64,000 bases of DNA from Erythroxylum novogranatense (lineage: Eukaryota; Streptophyta; Magnoliopsida; Malpighiales; Erythroxylaceae): the NCBI GenBank assembly GCA_029891385.1, contig CM057235.1, positions 17,917,620-17,981,619 on the forward strand, read 5' to 3'. The position numbers and the translations under genes are program-made. A model generated the notes under the pieces. The model was not told the DNA's origin, made no database searches, and saw only the letters and a program-made list of their open reading frames with translations. This document shows, one piece after another, positions 1 through 11,960 of this stretch. Position 1 is the stretch's first letter, and each line of letters starts with the position of its first letter.

Positions 1-285
1 TGATTGTTTACACTTCAGCAGGCTAAAGCATCCAGTAATAACTTCATTTTGAAATACAATTCCTAGCATAACTGGGTTAAATCTCTCCATTATAATGATT
101 GAATTGGCACTGACCAAACGTGAAAATTGCTATAAATCCACATAAACGTTTGCTCGAGAAAAAATCTAAAACAATTGTCAAATTATAGAAGAAAATGTAA
201 CACAATCGCTCTTTAATTGGTAAGACTAAAATTCACCAATGTCCTTTACGATTACTAGTTTATTCCTTTGGGACATAACTACCTC

Positions 286-3200
286 CTAGTCAACCTCCAT
301 ACCCGAAACAGCCTCATCTAGAATCTTCTGAAGTTCTTTAACTCTTTGCCTTGTTAATGCAACACAGTCCTGCAACCATAACGTACCTTCTCTGATATAG
401 TGGTCATCATTATTCAGGCAAAAACATTTAACTGGTCATAGGAGTGTGTGCAGATTGATTTAAGCAGAAGACGATGAAATATGTACTCATTGACATGGTT
501 CTGCGCTTTATCATGAATAGAGCTCTTTAATATATCATGTCCTTGGCAATCTGACGGTAGATAATCATGCAACAATATTGACAAATCGAAAAAGTTGATG
601 AGAAAATAAAATCTATTTTAGTTTGGAGCAAAAGCTCTTGAAATTGAGATGGAAAAACAGTTCAAACACCTAATTTCCCGTCCAACACAAAACTCAAAAC
701 CTTTAAGAGATGAACTCAGTTTAAATGCCATGACTTCTTTTTGTTGCATTCCAACATTAGCTCCTAAATGGAATAGATCTCCGCAAAATCTCGGTTTAAA
801 TGGAATTATAAACTCCATTAATGATGGTTCAAGTGAAGTTCGCAGTCGGACAACTTAAATAGTCATCGAATACCAAATTTACATATACAGTTGGACAACT
901 TATTAGTCATCTAATTGCAAATTTATATACATAAAATTGATTCTATAATGTAGATTTTGTTTATATTACCAACAAAAAAAGAAAAGCTAACCTGAATAGC
1001 TGACATATAGGCAAGAACTGGTCCACCTGGCTTGTAAAAAGACACAAGTCTGGCGGATGAATCCAAAACCACAGTTACAAGAGTTTCCATAATGGATTCT
1101 TCCTCTGCAGTGGGGTCTGCCAAGATGTAATTTTTGTAAAGTATGCATGTCAAGGAAAAAGGTATATTGTTGATAGTGAGCTTCTTCTTCCCTGAGTTAA
1201 CTGGTTCCTTTCCCAGCTTCCTGCTCTCATCTTCATCCAACAAGACTACTATTTTCCCATTATCAGTCAATGAAACAGTGGGAATTTGCACTGCAAGACA
1301 TGCAAGTTCTAGATAACTATGCTGGTAACAAGTAGAGGGGCATGTTATGAGCTAAGTCCAATCTCCTAAGTAATGGGTTAAAAACACATAAAAGAGAAAA
1401 GTGCTCAATGCGTAAGTGGAGAGGTTGAAATCAATAATAATTCAAAGGTAGTAACCAAAACTAGCAGCTTAGCTACATCACTCCAGGAAACAATAATAAT
1501 GTTATTCATAGCTAGAGACTTCAAAGAGGGTGTCATAACTTCTAAAAGTTCATATTTCTCATATGTCAGATTTGGCAAGGTATGGTAGTATATCTACTAT
1601 CAATAGAAAATTATTCACTTAAGGCAGAAAAAGAAATTCAGTTACATAAAGCATTGCTTTATGATTGATTCATCCAATGAGACCAGATCATTTAGGACAA
1701 TTCAGGCAATACAGAACATTACATTGGACAGTTGTTTTGCCCAAGTACCAAGACATTGTCATTATTCCTGTCTGCATCTTACATCAACTCCACTAACCAG
1801 GAAAAGAACCCCAAATCCATCTTACTCACTCAGCTCACTTGAACTGAAACAAAGCTACTTTAATTGGAATCAAGGCGTGAAAGGAGAACTCTCGGACATA
1901 AGCTTATCCTTTCTATCACGAATTGGTTTCCACATACTCAAAGTTATGAGAACATAATGTCAGTGAAAAACTGAATAACACTGTATACTTATTATAAATT
2001 ATAGTTCTGACATGAGAATACAGATCAATTCTGAAAATACAATTTTGAGAATCTATTTAATTTAGTTCAGAACAAATGCCTAAGAGAAGTATGTAGCAAG
2101 TACAGGGACATGAAATTTAAACAGGAAAAGAGAAAGATAACCCTAAATCTATACACTATATATTAATAATCTAAACTATTAACTCTGATATGAGAATTAC
2201 GACCAATTATCATAATTGATCAAACTCTAGTTTCATTCACCACAAAGAGCTGATAGAAATATAGCAACAAAGCACGGGTGCATGATATTTAAGCAAGTTG
2301 ACTTTCTCTACCGCACTTGTTTGGTTTGGGATCACATGTTCCAACAGAGAACACTTGATTCCAATCATCAAAAGGATGCAATCTTACAATGAGAGAAGGC
2401 ACCAATTGCAGAAAGTAATGCAGCATCAAAGAGAGCACCGTCAGCATCCAAGCAGTAGATGTCCTGCAGACACAAACAGTTCATGTTTATTTTCCATCCG
2501 AAGAAGAAAATTTCTTGAAAATTGTCTCCACTGACTTTCTTACGAAATTAGGGGTCAGCAAGGGCTGATTAGAATTGTCCTAGTCAAGAGAACTACAATA
2601 ACTATCAAATGATTTCATAATCATGAGAAGATAAAAAATAATGAAAACTTTTCACTGGGGAAAATAAAAATTTCACCTAAAATAATGTTCAAGATTTAGT
2701 TTGTACATAAAAAAAGTATATATATTAAAATTATTCCATGTTTTCAGCAGGAGGAAATTGCTACCATTGGCCCTTAAATGGATCTGTTCGTAGATCAGTG
2801 CCCATTCTTTTTATAGTGGATGTCATAGAAGGAAAAAAGAAAAACTAATTCAACATTGTATATTTCTTTAAAAGAAAAGACAGTTGAAACTTGTCACCTT
2901 AATATCGTAGGTGAAGAGGAAGGGGGACATTGCAGAGAATGTGACACTTACCAGGTAAGCCATCCAAGCAGCTTTCCCATGTATTAAACACAGCTCCTTC
3001 AAATTAATCATCCCAGAACTGTGTTAACAAACATAAGTAGTTGTTATAAAACAGAAGCCAAACAAGGGTAGGAAGGCATCATCTTGAATAAAAATTCAAC
3101 AAAAGAAGGAATAAAAAGCAGACGTGAGATTTCAATGACTTAGTTAAGCAGTATGCTTATAATGAAATTCTGTTAAAAAAATACTTAAGCATCGGTTCTA

Positions 3201-5472
3201 CTTATGAATGCATCAGAAGTCATCTCCACATTAGCTCAGCAATTTCAATTGAAGGAAACCAACTAAAAGGAAAAGAAGAAGTGATCAATCAAAATTTATC
3301 ACAACGGTCAGATCTCCTACCATCATGGATATACCCCAAACAGAATAAATAATAAAGAATAAATGAGACACTAGAACAATGAATTACGGTTTTGGAATGC
3401 TGTAACTCAAGGAGCTTTTGTCGCATTAAGGAACTAAGGAACTTAAGAAAGAGCAAGCAAAACCTTAAACAAGACAAAGGCTAATAATTTTAGGTCCATA
3501 ATCTGCTCTCATTGTAAATGTAGCCTCACAACAGTGGCCACAACTTCAAGATCTGAGAGCAACAATTTCAAACATAGTTCTTCAAACAGCAGGCAACTCG
3601 GTAACTTTTTCTCAGAGGTAGCAAGGTTTGTTTTGCTTGTTGATATGTACTTCATTTTCATGCAGCTATGAGATTTTACTAAAATTAAAGCATAAAGCAA
3701 CTGTCAAATAAACATCCTGCAATGGCTCAAAATAAGTATTCACAAGTTAACCAGCTCGTTAACTTTTATCCTGTGATCGTCGTAATTTACTATGTAATTT
3801 TAACTTTTACTTTAAAACTTGTTCCATACTTTTCACTTTCATCTTAGAGTGTTTTTGATTGCTTTCCCTGCTCTTGCTCTCTTCTCCTCCTCCTAGTTGG
3901 TTTTATGGTATTACAAAGAGAGATATTAGAGTTACATCTATTGTACTCCCACCTCCCATTTAACTATTCACCATCTTTCTAGAAATTTCCAAATCCTTAC
4001 TACCAGAAGGCAAAGTCAAAAGTAGGAAAGCAATGAGACCCATAGAAAGTTTATGGTTGGGCCTCAGAAAAATTATGAAGAATGAAGCAAATAGTGAATA
4101 TTCAGAACTTAAAATCTATCAAACTGATCACTCATTCGCTTTACAGACTGCATCATCCCAACGAAGAAGTAAAGTGGTTGATTTAAAATAGTTAGGAATG
4201 CACTTATTTGATATGTTATTTTGTGGTACTCACTTATTCCTTCAAAATCCCCAACTATTCTAGTGATATTTCTTATTCCTGGATATCCAAGAATATAGCA
4301 CGCCTTGAATTGTATGTCTTGGTTATGCTCAAAACAAATTGGGTTTATTTTAAACTATTGGTATTACTTTCAATTTCAATAAAAGTTATTGATTTTAGAT
4401 AACTTTTCAGTATCATTTCTTCATTTTAATCACTAGTTTAATAACTATTTATTATCAGTTGAACCCTGAACGTCTCTCTTACTGGTATGATATCCAATCT
4501 AATTCTTAAAAATTGGAACAAAACACCTTTCATGCGGAACTACTCCAAATGAGTATGTCAATATATGCATCTGATTTAAAACAAACATGTTTCTAGAATT
4601 AAGGGAAAAGTACAAAAACCTAATCAGTGTCATTCACAAATAGAGCAATCAAAGAGCATATGTCAAAAGTCCAAGAAAGCATCACATTAGAAAAGAATTT
4701 TTGAACAACTACAATTATCAAAAGAAAACCTTCACTTGCCTTAATATTGTATCTGATAATTGCTTCGACAGAACTGGTGCTGCCTCAGCAGGCCTACCAG
4801 GCCTAACTATTGGAGAACAAATTGGAGGCATGTGAAACTCAATAACTGAAAATAGCAAGATTCATGTGTTAAAATATCATAATTTTGCACAAAGACAACA
4901 CAATATGTATATATACGTAATAAATGGAAATAAAATAAAGATGATAATTGACCTATAGAGCCCTCGTTTGGTGACTCCGTGCAAGGGGTCATGACTTCCA
5001 TCTTTATAGCAGCCAGCATGGTCTGCACAACAAGTGAATTAAAAAAAATTAGATTTGTTTCATAAACCAACACAAAATATATATGACAGGACACGACTGA
5101 GGATACTTTGTGCTTATCTAAACATGCTTGTGTGTGTGCGTATGCGTGGAAAAGAGAGATAGGTCAAACACTAACAGTTGAACCAATTTTTGCTAAAGCT
5201 GAACCATCAACAGATCCAACAGCCCCTATAAAAATTAGAAAAGAATATAAATATGTCTACGGTAAGTTGTAGAAGTTCAAAATCAGCAAACAAAATAAGG
5301 GTTTTAACACACCAAGGGCTAAGGTAGTATCTCTTGCTTTGCCAAGTGGCCTGGAATCAGGACGGATGGAGAGTGAGAGATGTTTTTCATAAAAATGCGT
5401 AGGGAAAAGACGCCTATAAGCATCCACGTCCATCTCTGATGACAAGTCCCCCGAGTCACTTGGCAACCCCAT
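286..5472 (-). CDS. RRP43: Exosome complex core subunit RRP43 (RNase PH-like), 8 coding exons
   Basis: Coding exons on the minus strand, in order: 5472-5313, 5225-5176, 5022-4953, 4845-4740, 3018-2952, 2463-2388, 1290-992 and 369-286. They sum to 912 bases, 303 codons plus TAG, with consistent phases at every junction. The protein starts MGLPSDSGDLSSEMDVDAYR and contains the RNase PH-fold stretches GSVDGSALAKIGSTTMLAAI, EFHMPPICSPIVRPGRP, KAAWMAYLDIYCLDADGALF and IPFSLTCILYKNYILADPT. This order and length match plant RRP43 (about 300 residues). In the family it pairs with RRP46 in the six-subunit ring of the 3'-5' RNA exosome of nucleus and cytoplasm, and is thought to be structural rather than catalytic. 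The start was chosen because it opens the conserved N-terminus. An acceptor-like TTGTGCAG just upstream (5493-5500) suggests a 5'-UTR intron. The family is certain; the UTR ends are not visible. Confidence 0.95.
3019..4739 (-). other. GC-AG intron of RRP43 (intron 4)
   Basis: The exon ending in AAG is followed by GCAAGTGAAG rather than GT. The acceptor is AACACAG before TTCTGG. Using this GC donor keeps the reading frame (phase 2) and gives the conserved SDTILSSGMINLKEL stretch. Position by position it is the consensus of known plant GC-AG introns (AAG/GCAAGT). Two small open frames inside the intron (around 3289-3477 and 4208-4402) show nothing recognisable. Confidence 0.85.
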
Positions 5473-5492
5473 TATCCTTGTATTTGCTTATT

Positions 5493-6387
5493 CTGCACAA
5501 GAAAATCCGTAATTTAAAAATGCAAGAGTCGAGGGACATGGCCCAGTAAAGAAATGATAAAATTGAACTAGCTCAATTCTAACATCAAAACACGTTAAGC
5601 ACAAGGGAACACAATTCAATAATCAAAATTTGTTCGACGAAAAAATTCCAGCCCACACAACTCCAAATGAATCACTAACTCTACTTATCATATTTAAATA
5701 GTCAAGGATTTATCCAATCAAATAAGAACATGAATAGACAAGATTAGAAATTCCAGCAATTGTACATTATTAATTCATCTCGTAATAACTAGAACTAATC
5801 AAGAAAATGGTAACCCAATTACTCAAAACATCATATCTAAACAAAATTTAAAAAAAAAAAAAAGCATAACTCGAGCATGGAAAATTGTAAACAAGGGGAA
5901 TAATGATTTAGGAAAGCTCATTTGATGTGTTCCAACTTAATAGACATCGGACCAACCCTTTCAAGGTTTGAGAAATTCCTCCAACAGCCTTGAAATAGCT
6001 CAAAATAGGTAAAAATTGGTTTCCTTTCACCCTCAAACACTCCTTGCAATGATTCACAGCTTCAACCGTCCTTGCAATGATTCACAGCTTCAACCCCCTT
6101 GTAAGGGTGTTAAAACTTTTAGAGATCTTTCCCTTTGCGTGGATGTTTGTTCACTTTCTTTCTAGATGCTTCATTGGTTTTATAGCCTCATGAAGTTCCC
6201 CACAAGCCCAAATGCAATGGATTTTTGGTGATTTCTTCTCATCAAATCCATTTCAAATGGATTTTTAGCTATTTGGAGCTAGAGATGTCGGGTGGGTGGT
6301 TTAACTTTTTGCTGCCGCTTCTTGTTCTGATGGTCCGCTAAACTTTCTACTGCTAGGATGTGTTCTACTTCTAGCCGCTAATGTTCA
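5493..6387. other. Intergenic stretch with a 28-base tandem duplication
   Basis: No gene is seen here. It should contain the 5' leader and promoter of the minus-strand RRP43 gene. A unit beginning TCCTTGCAATGATTCACAGC occurs twice, at 6041-6067 and 6069-6095. The stretch from about 6290 has short CTTCTTGTTCTG- and GCCGCT-like pieces that recur near 7800-7930, so it may be an old repeat. No coding motif was found. Confidence 0.5.
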
Positions 6388-6403
6388 TAGCCTCTTTTCT
6401 TTT

Positions 6404-6615
6404 TTTGTCTTGACGTTCTGATAGGGTCTTAATATAAGAAGTTATTTTTAAGCTATCTTTTCTTAAATAAATCTTTATTCAAATCGAATAGATTTCTTAC
6501 GAAAGATAAAATTTTAACTCTAAATTTTAAACAATTATATATGAGAATAGTTCAAATTCAGGACCTTATTTAAATTAAGAGAATCTCTTACAAATTCACC
6601 ATGGTTCATAGATCC
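6404..6615 (-). mobile_element. tRNA-derived SINE-like retroposon, copy 1
   Basis: This is one of four related copies (also 23228-24353, 24396-24599 and 26376-26471), all in minus orientation. The plus strand reads T-rich tail, then GGGTCTTAAT, CTAAATTTTAAACAATTA and AATAGTTCAAATTCAGGACC. Read on the minus strand, the copies have a head like the polymerase III box A of tRNA genes (GATGAGTTAGTAGGGA in copy 2), a box-B-like GGTTCAAAC, and an A-rich tail. The insertion is bounded by a perfect 16-base duplication, TAGCCTCTTTTCTTTT, at 6388-6403 and 6616-6631. The class is inferred from these features; the family name is unknown. Confidence 0.7.
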
Positions 6616-6634
6616 TAGCCTCTTTTCTTTTGCC

Positions 6635-7794
6635 CAATGTTTTAAAAACCGAATCGGGCATCGAACCAGTTGAAGGAAAGGTTTAAGGTTTAGAGGTTCA
6701 ACCGATAATGAATCGCTATTAAACCGAAATATAATAAATAAGATAAAAATAAATAAAAATAAATAAAAATAAAATATTTTATTGAACGTATGCTAGTCTT
6801 GTCAACGTGACTTTAATTAAAGACTATCTTTAATTATCTTGTTCTTTTTGCATTAGTCTTTGACTGGGTCCACCACTGTGCATGTACTTACATTTCATGT
6901 GACTCCATTTGCCTTTGTATAATTGAACTTAATGAAGTACAACGTTTTATTCATGAAGTTCCCTTGTGCTATGAGTTTTTGTGCCTCACTTGTGTCTGAA
7001 CAAAAGTGACTTAGGTAAGTTTATGACTTCAGAGTTCAGACAAACAACTTCTTTGGAACTTTCGAGAGTCACCCATTTCATGTCTCTGCTATTCTTCTTT
7101 CTCTTTTGCTTCGACTTGTCATCTGTAGTGCTTTAGCGTTGATTTTATGAAGAATCATGTGTTTTTCTTCACACCTTGAAAATGGAGGCTCCCCACCCCA
7201 ATTCCAAGCGACCCATGTGCTCATCTTGCTCCAAACCCTCACGCCTCTCCCTCTGCACTCGGATTCGGAACCCTACGCTTGAAAACAAGGTCAGTGTTAC
7301 CATTCTTCAACACATTCTTGAGAGCAAACACCCTCTCAATTCTTCCAGGATAGCGAAACTAGGACTTCGATACGTTTCTGTAACTATGGTAACTGACGTT
7401 AACGTTGATGCCCCGTACCTTCTTTGGTTGCTTAAGCTTGTTCTTGATTCGGATTGGAGTCAAGCTGGTTGTGGTTGTGAAGTTGGAGAAACTCTGAAGC
7501 AAAAAATTGAGGATGTTGGCAGATTGAGTTCTGATGCAAAGGATACGGGTTTAATTCAATTTGAAGGACATTTAAGGGTTTCAAAAGGTGAAAGCAGCAG
7601 CCTGGACGAATCTAAGGGAGGTGGTGTTATGGAAAATAAGGGTTTAAAACCAGACCGGTCCGATTCGATCGAAAAAGGTTGAACCGTCCGGTTTTTATAT
7701 AGAAAGGTTATTAAGTGAAACCGAACCGGACCACTGACCGGTTTAAACTTTTTCCAGTCGGACCGGACAGTCCGGTCTGGTTTTTAAAACGTTG
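6635..7794. mobile_element. hAT-like non-autonomous DNA transposon carrying a gene fragment
   Basis: The left end is CAATGTTTTAAAAACCG. The right end, read on the other strand, is CAACGTTTTAAAAACCAG, so the ends are inverted repeats. The flanks CTTTTGCC (6627-6634) and CTTTTACC (7795-7802) match at 7 of 8 bases, the target-site length of hAT transposons. The region inside the right end is packed with ACCGG/CCGGT motifs, as subterminal transposase sites often are. No transposase is present. The 1160-base element sits in the right-hand target duplication of the neighbouring SINE, so it landed after the SINE. The hAT assignment is inference. Confidence 0.6.
7182..7682 (+). pseudogene. DTW-domain protein gene fragment captured in the hAT-like element
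   Basis: An open frame with a natural-looking start (MEAPHPNSKRPMCSSCSKPS) matches the N-terminus of plant DTW-domain proteins such as Arabidopsis At2g41750. These are predicted tRNA-uridine aminocarboxypropyltransferases that make acp3U in tRNA. The cysteine cluster CSSC...LC and the following stretches NKVSVTILQHILESKHPLNS and RIAKLGLRYVSV are clear. The DTW motif and the whole C-terminal half are missing. The last 15 or so residues (KPDRSDSIEKG) are translated from the transposon's subterminal repeat, so the frame is a fusion rather than a working enzyme. No frameshift is visible before that. Whether it is transcribed is unknown. Confidence 0.7.
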
Positions 7795-7802
7795 CTTTTA
7801 CC

Positions 7803-8694
7803 GCTGAGTTTTGTTTATTGCTAGAAGTTGGGTTGTCTATTAAGTTATTTTGCTGCTGCTACGAGTCCTTTTTCGGTTTGTTGGAATTTTGGGCTATTGC
7901 TGGAATTTTGGTTCTGCTGCTAGGCTATTTTTTCTACCAATACGGAACATTTCGGCTTGTTTTGGACTTTCTTCCTTTAGCTGAACAAAGCCTAGAAATA
8001 TTTAATTCAATGTACATCATTTTTAATAATAAAATAAGGAACTAATCAACTTGATTTTTTAATAATATAATTTAAAATATTATAAAATATGTAACAATTT
8101 TCACTTATTAATGAATCCACAAGAACAGTAAAAATTATCTAAACTGAACGCTAGATTACTAGAATAAAACTTTTAACCCAAGATTATACAAAGAAAAACA
8201 AAGACAAAAATAATAGAAAATCAAAGTTTTAGATTAAGGAAAATAAGTCAGAAATATAATAAGTACTAAATTGTAACCAAGACATTGTCAAATCCTAAAA
8301 AGAAAGGTCTAGAATAAAAGACATAAATAAACAACTGATATACATAAGAAGAAAAATACAAAAATAAGAACAAGACGAGGACCTAAAATATAAAAACTCG
8401 GAAAAATTAAGGTGGCTTATGTGTGTTTTTCCTCTAACATCATGTTAGGTATATATGTGTTTTTACTCTTTCCTCCCCTTTAATTCTTCAACACCTAACG
8501 AGCACCTAAAAGTTATCTTGATTTCTTATCACAAATTTGGTATAAAAAAGAGAAGGTAAGAACAACGATTAAAGAAAAGCAACCCACTAACCTCACCAAG
8601 ATAGATTAACATAAGAGAAAGAGGCTTAAAAATGGACAATTAACGGTGTTTATACAGAATAAAGACGAAAAATAAGAGAAAAGAAATAGAAACA
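7803..8694. other. AT-rich intergenic stretch, no gene seen
   Basis: The region from 7818 to 8045 is open on the plus strand, but its translation is hydrophobic low-complexity sequence with no recognised motif. The rest is A-rich on the plus strand. Nothing else can be supported. Confidence 0.4.
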
Positions 8695-9234
8695 AAAGTA
8701 AAACTTGATGGTTCGAGTCAATGGATCTCTTGGAAGGTCCCTCGCCCTGATTTTGTTAAACTTAATGTGGAAGGTAGTTCTTTGAAAAATTCAAGTAATG
8801 CAAGTTTTGGTGGTTTATTGAGGGATGAGTTTGGGCGGTGGATTGTCGATTTTTCAGGCTATCTTAATTTGGCAACTAATATATTGGCTGAGCTTCAAGT
8901 CATATTTCATAAAATCTCTTTAGCATGGGATCGTGGCTTTAAGGAGGTTCTTGTGGAGTCAGACTCTCTTAAAACTATTAAGCTAGTCTCTGGAAATTGT
9001 CAGCGCTCCCATCCTAACTTAGTTATTATTGAGGACATCATATGTCTTTTGCAGAGGGCTTGTGCTTGTTGTATTAGTCATAAATTCAAGGAGGGGAATC
9101 AGTGTGCTGACTTCTTGGCAAAACAAGATTCTTCTTCTTTACGTCGGTGGCTTGTGTGGGGGAGGCTTGTGTCAGGTCTTCGTCAGCTTTTGCAAAATGA
9201 TGCTTATTTTGTTTCTTTTTTTAGGCCTTAGGCT
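8695..9234 (+). pseudogene. LINE-type RNase H domain fragment
   Basis: The frame is open before the annotated GTG at 8767 and reads WISWKVPRPDFVKLNVEGSS, then FGGLLRDEFGRWIVDFSGYL, AELQVIFHKISLAWDRGFKE, LVESDSLKTIKLVSG and EGNQCADFLAKQ. This is the RNase H-like domain that ends the second open frame of many plant L1-type LINEs and their domesticated relatives. The catalytic acid pattern (D in the opening strand, E in AELQ, D in ESDS, D in CADFLA) is largely kept, although the VDG of the first strand is VEG. No upstream reverse transcriptase on this strand is visible, so it is a 5'-truncated copy. An A-rich tract at 9350-9375 could be its tail. Confidence 0.75.
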
Positions 9235-9699
9235 TTTTTCTTTTGATTTTTTTACTTCCAAATTCACCGAAAAAAGAATGAATCCACTTGAGATGATGAA
9301 AATGTGACAAGGTATGATTTACTTAGAGAGGAACATGAGCTATAATCTTAAAAGAAAAAAAAAAGAAGAAAAAGTAAACATCACCAGAATTCATAGGAAG
9401 AAATTAATTTTCCTCTAGCTATGGCTAAAGGCAAAGATTATTTTGCAGGAAAACATTGGACTTCTACTAGTGATTCCTATTGAGTCCATTTTATAAAGAA
9501 TAAATGAGAAGATGACTGGCTCAAACTAGTGGCCTAGCTTAAACAATAAAACAACACCCCAATCATAACTTTTTTCTTTTTTTATTTCTTTCCTTTTTTT
9601 GTTATTTATTTCTTAAAATGTTTCCCTCCTTTTTTGGGAAAATAATTGAATTGTATTTATAGAAGTTAGAAATGTAGTATAAAACAAAACTAAGTGACT

Positions 9700-11960
9700 T
9701 ATTCGCCACTATCAAAGATCTATAAACAAAGGATCGACACTATCTAAATGGCATTACAATGTGGAAACTACTTAACTAGATATAGCGGAAAAAATTCTGA
9801 AAGTACTCATCCATTTCTTATTCCCATGCTTAGGTTGTTTTGACTATTGGTGGCAATGACGTTGTATTTATCATGAAGGAGAATTCTCTAGGAAATGATA
9901 TGCTCTCTTCTTTTGTGTGATATATGTGTATCCAATTGACCCATATGTCTACTTTGTCCTTGTATAATTTCTAGCATCTTTTAGCAATTAAGGCTTTGCA
10001 TAAGAATCTCACAGAAGCTATGTCAAGGCCCTCAAACTACTTAAGCTGATAAATTATGATCCATTTCACCTTGATGTCCTTTATATAGATGTTAGTTCCA
10101 ACCTATAAAGAATCCTTTTAGTTTCTTATCAATTTCCTTTATAATTTCCTTAGGAAGAGCCATGTGTGAGCATCAATATATTGAAAGATCATTGAGGACA
10201 GATATAACTACTTGTAGTCTTCCTCCGTACCTTATGAATACATTGGGACAATTGTTAATCCTCTTTTGATGGAGTCTAAGAGAGGAAAATAGTCTAGAAA
10301 AGAGAGCCTTTTCTCAAAGATTGAAACTCCCAAGTATTTAAAAATTAATCCAGTTAATTGAATGCCTTTAAACAAGATCAAATTACACAACTAAGGGTCT
10401 GTGGCCAATTAAGGAGATGAAGAAGCTTTCACTTAGATTATAACTCAATGCAGATATGGCCTTAAAGTGATTTAATGAAGATATGACCAAGTTAAAGGAA
10501 GGTTGAGAAGCTCAACATAAGAGAATGAGATCATCTGTAAAAGAAAGCTGAAAAATATTTTGTTTGGAGCAATTATGGTGATACTTAAATCTTAGCTCTC
10601 TTGATTTTTTTCTCCTGTCATTCTTGAGAAGACCTCTATACTGATGACAAATATAAGAGGGGATAAAAGATCACTTGCCTTAGTCCCTTAACAGCTTTTA
10701 ATTATCTTGTAGGTTCTCTATTAATGATGGCTTAATATGATACTCTTGTAATACAATTTTGTTTTCATTGGAAAATTTTGTTCGGGTAACCAAGAGTAAG
10801 CAAAGTGTCAAATTATAAAACGCCACCTAAGTGAATCAAAGCCTGAGCAAAATCAATCTTAATTGCTCCACTTCTAACAATGTTCTAACTTCCATAACCT
10901 TTGAATAACTACTGTGGTAGGATTATGTTGTCTGTAATGGATCTTCATATATGAAAACACTTTAGTTGCAATTAATCACCTGCTTCAGATGATCTCTCAT
11001 TTTATTATCAATCACTTTAGAAATGAATTTGTAAATCAAATTAAAACTTAAAACAAATCTGAACTCATTAAGAGACTTTGCAAAGGGGAACTTAAAAATC
11101 AAATAAATATAAGTCTTGTTTATTTTTGTGAGCATTTTTTCATTTTGAAAGAATTAATCCATGACATTAGACATTAGATCAACTATCATGCTCCAAATCT
11201 ATTAGAAAAATTTGGAGTTAAACCATTAAAGCCAAGACATTTATCAGGATGGAATAGGAAGACAGGTTGTCATATTCCCTCTTTATTAACTTCCTTACCA
11301 AGGTTAGATTGAATCTAATTAGGTATTGAATCAGACAGATAGTTGATGATGTCCTGAGGGAGAGAAGTGATGTTGTTACGAATCCTTAAGAGACTATAGG
11401 CCAAATTTTGTAGGTCCTCTTGTGATTGAACTATGTTACCTTCATTATCCTAAAGTGAAATGATCATATTTTTGTTTCTTCTATATTAAATTGAGTTTCT
11501 TTCAGACAAAGCATTCTTGATTTTTGCCTTAGTTGGAAGTCTTTAGTTCTTAGGAAGACAATATAATCCTCAATTTACTTTGAAACTTATTGTTTGATAT
11601 AAGGATCTCCACGATTAGAGGCTTGTTTCTCCTGTTGAGCAATGAGTGAGTTTAGAGAAATGTGTTTAGCTATCGACATTGGATCAATACTTCCTTTTTG
11701 CAGTTTCTTCAATTTTGTTTTATAACTTTTAAACTCCAAATACATTTATAAGCCTTGGAAATAGTATGAGGAATTGACAATCCTTGTGAAATGACTTCTA
11801 TAAACCTTAGAGCTCCAAAAAGAGAACTAAAGATTTTGAATAGGGCCTTTCTTTTATTGGAACTGTTGACATTCCTTGATGAATATAAGAGAGTGATTAG
11901 ATATTAGATGACTTCCAAAGTTGGTAAAGCGTTGAGGAAAATTAGAAGAAGAAAATGAGA
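9700..11960 (-). mobile_element. Decayed L1-type LINE reverse transcriptase, minus strand
   Basis: The minus strand carries, in the right order but in broken frames, pieces typical of plant L1 reverse transcriptases. They are an RRNK-type stretch near 11460-11520, LGFNGLTPNF (the usual GPDGF motif region) near 11200-11255, DLLSPLIFVISIEVF (QGDPLSP region) near 10620-10670, SFTDDLILLC (the FADD catalytic box, with both aspartates) at about 10511-10548, and KYLGVSIFEKRLSFLDYFPL plus GRLQVVISVL near 10180-10345. Stops and frameshifts are frequent, so this is an old dead copy. It runs opposite to the RNase H fragment at 8695-9234. The limits are approximate. Confidence 0.7.
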
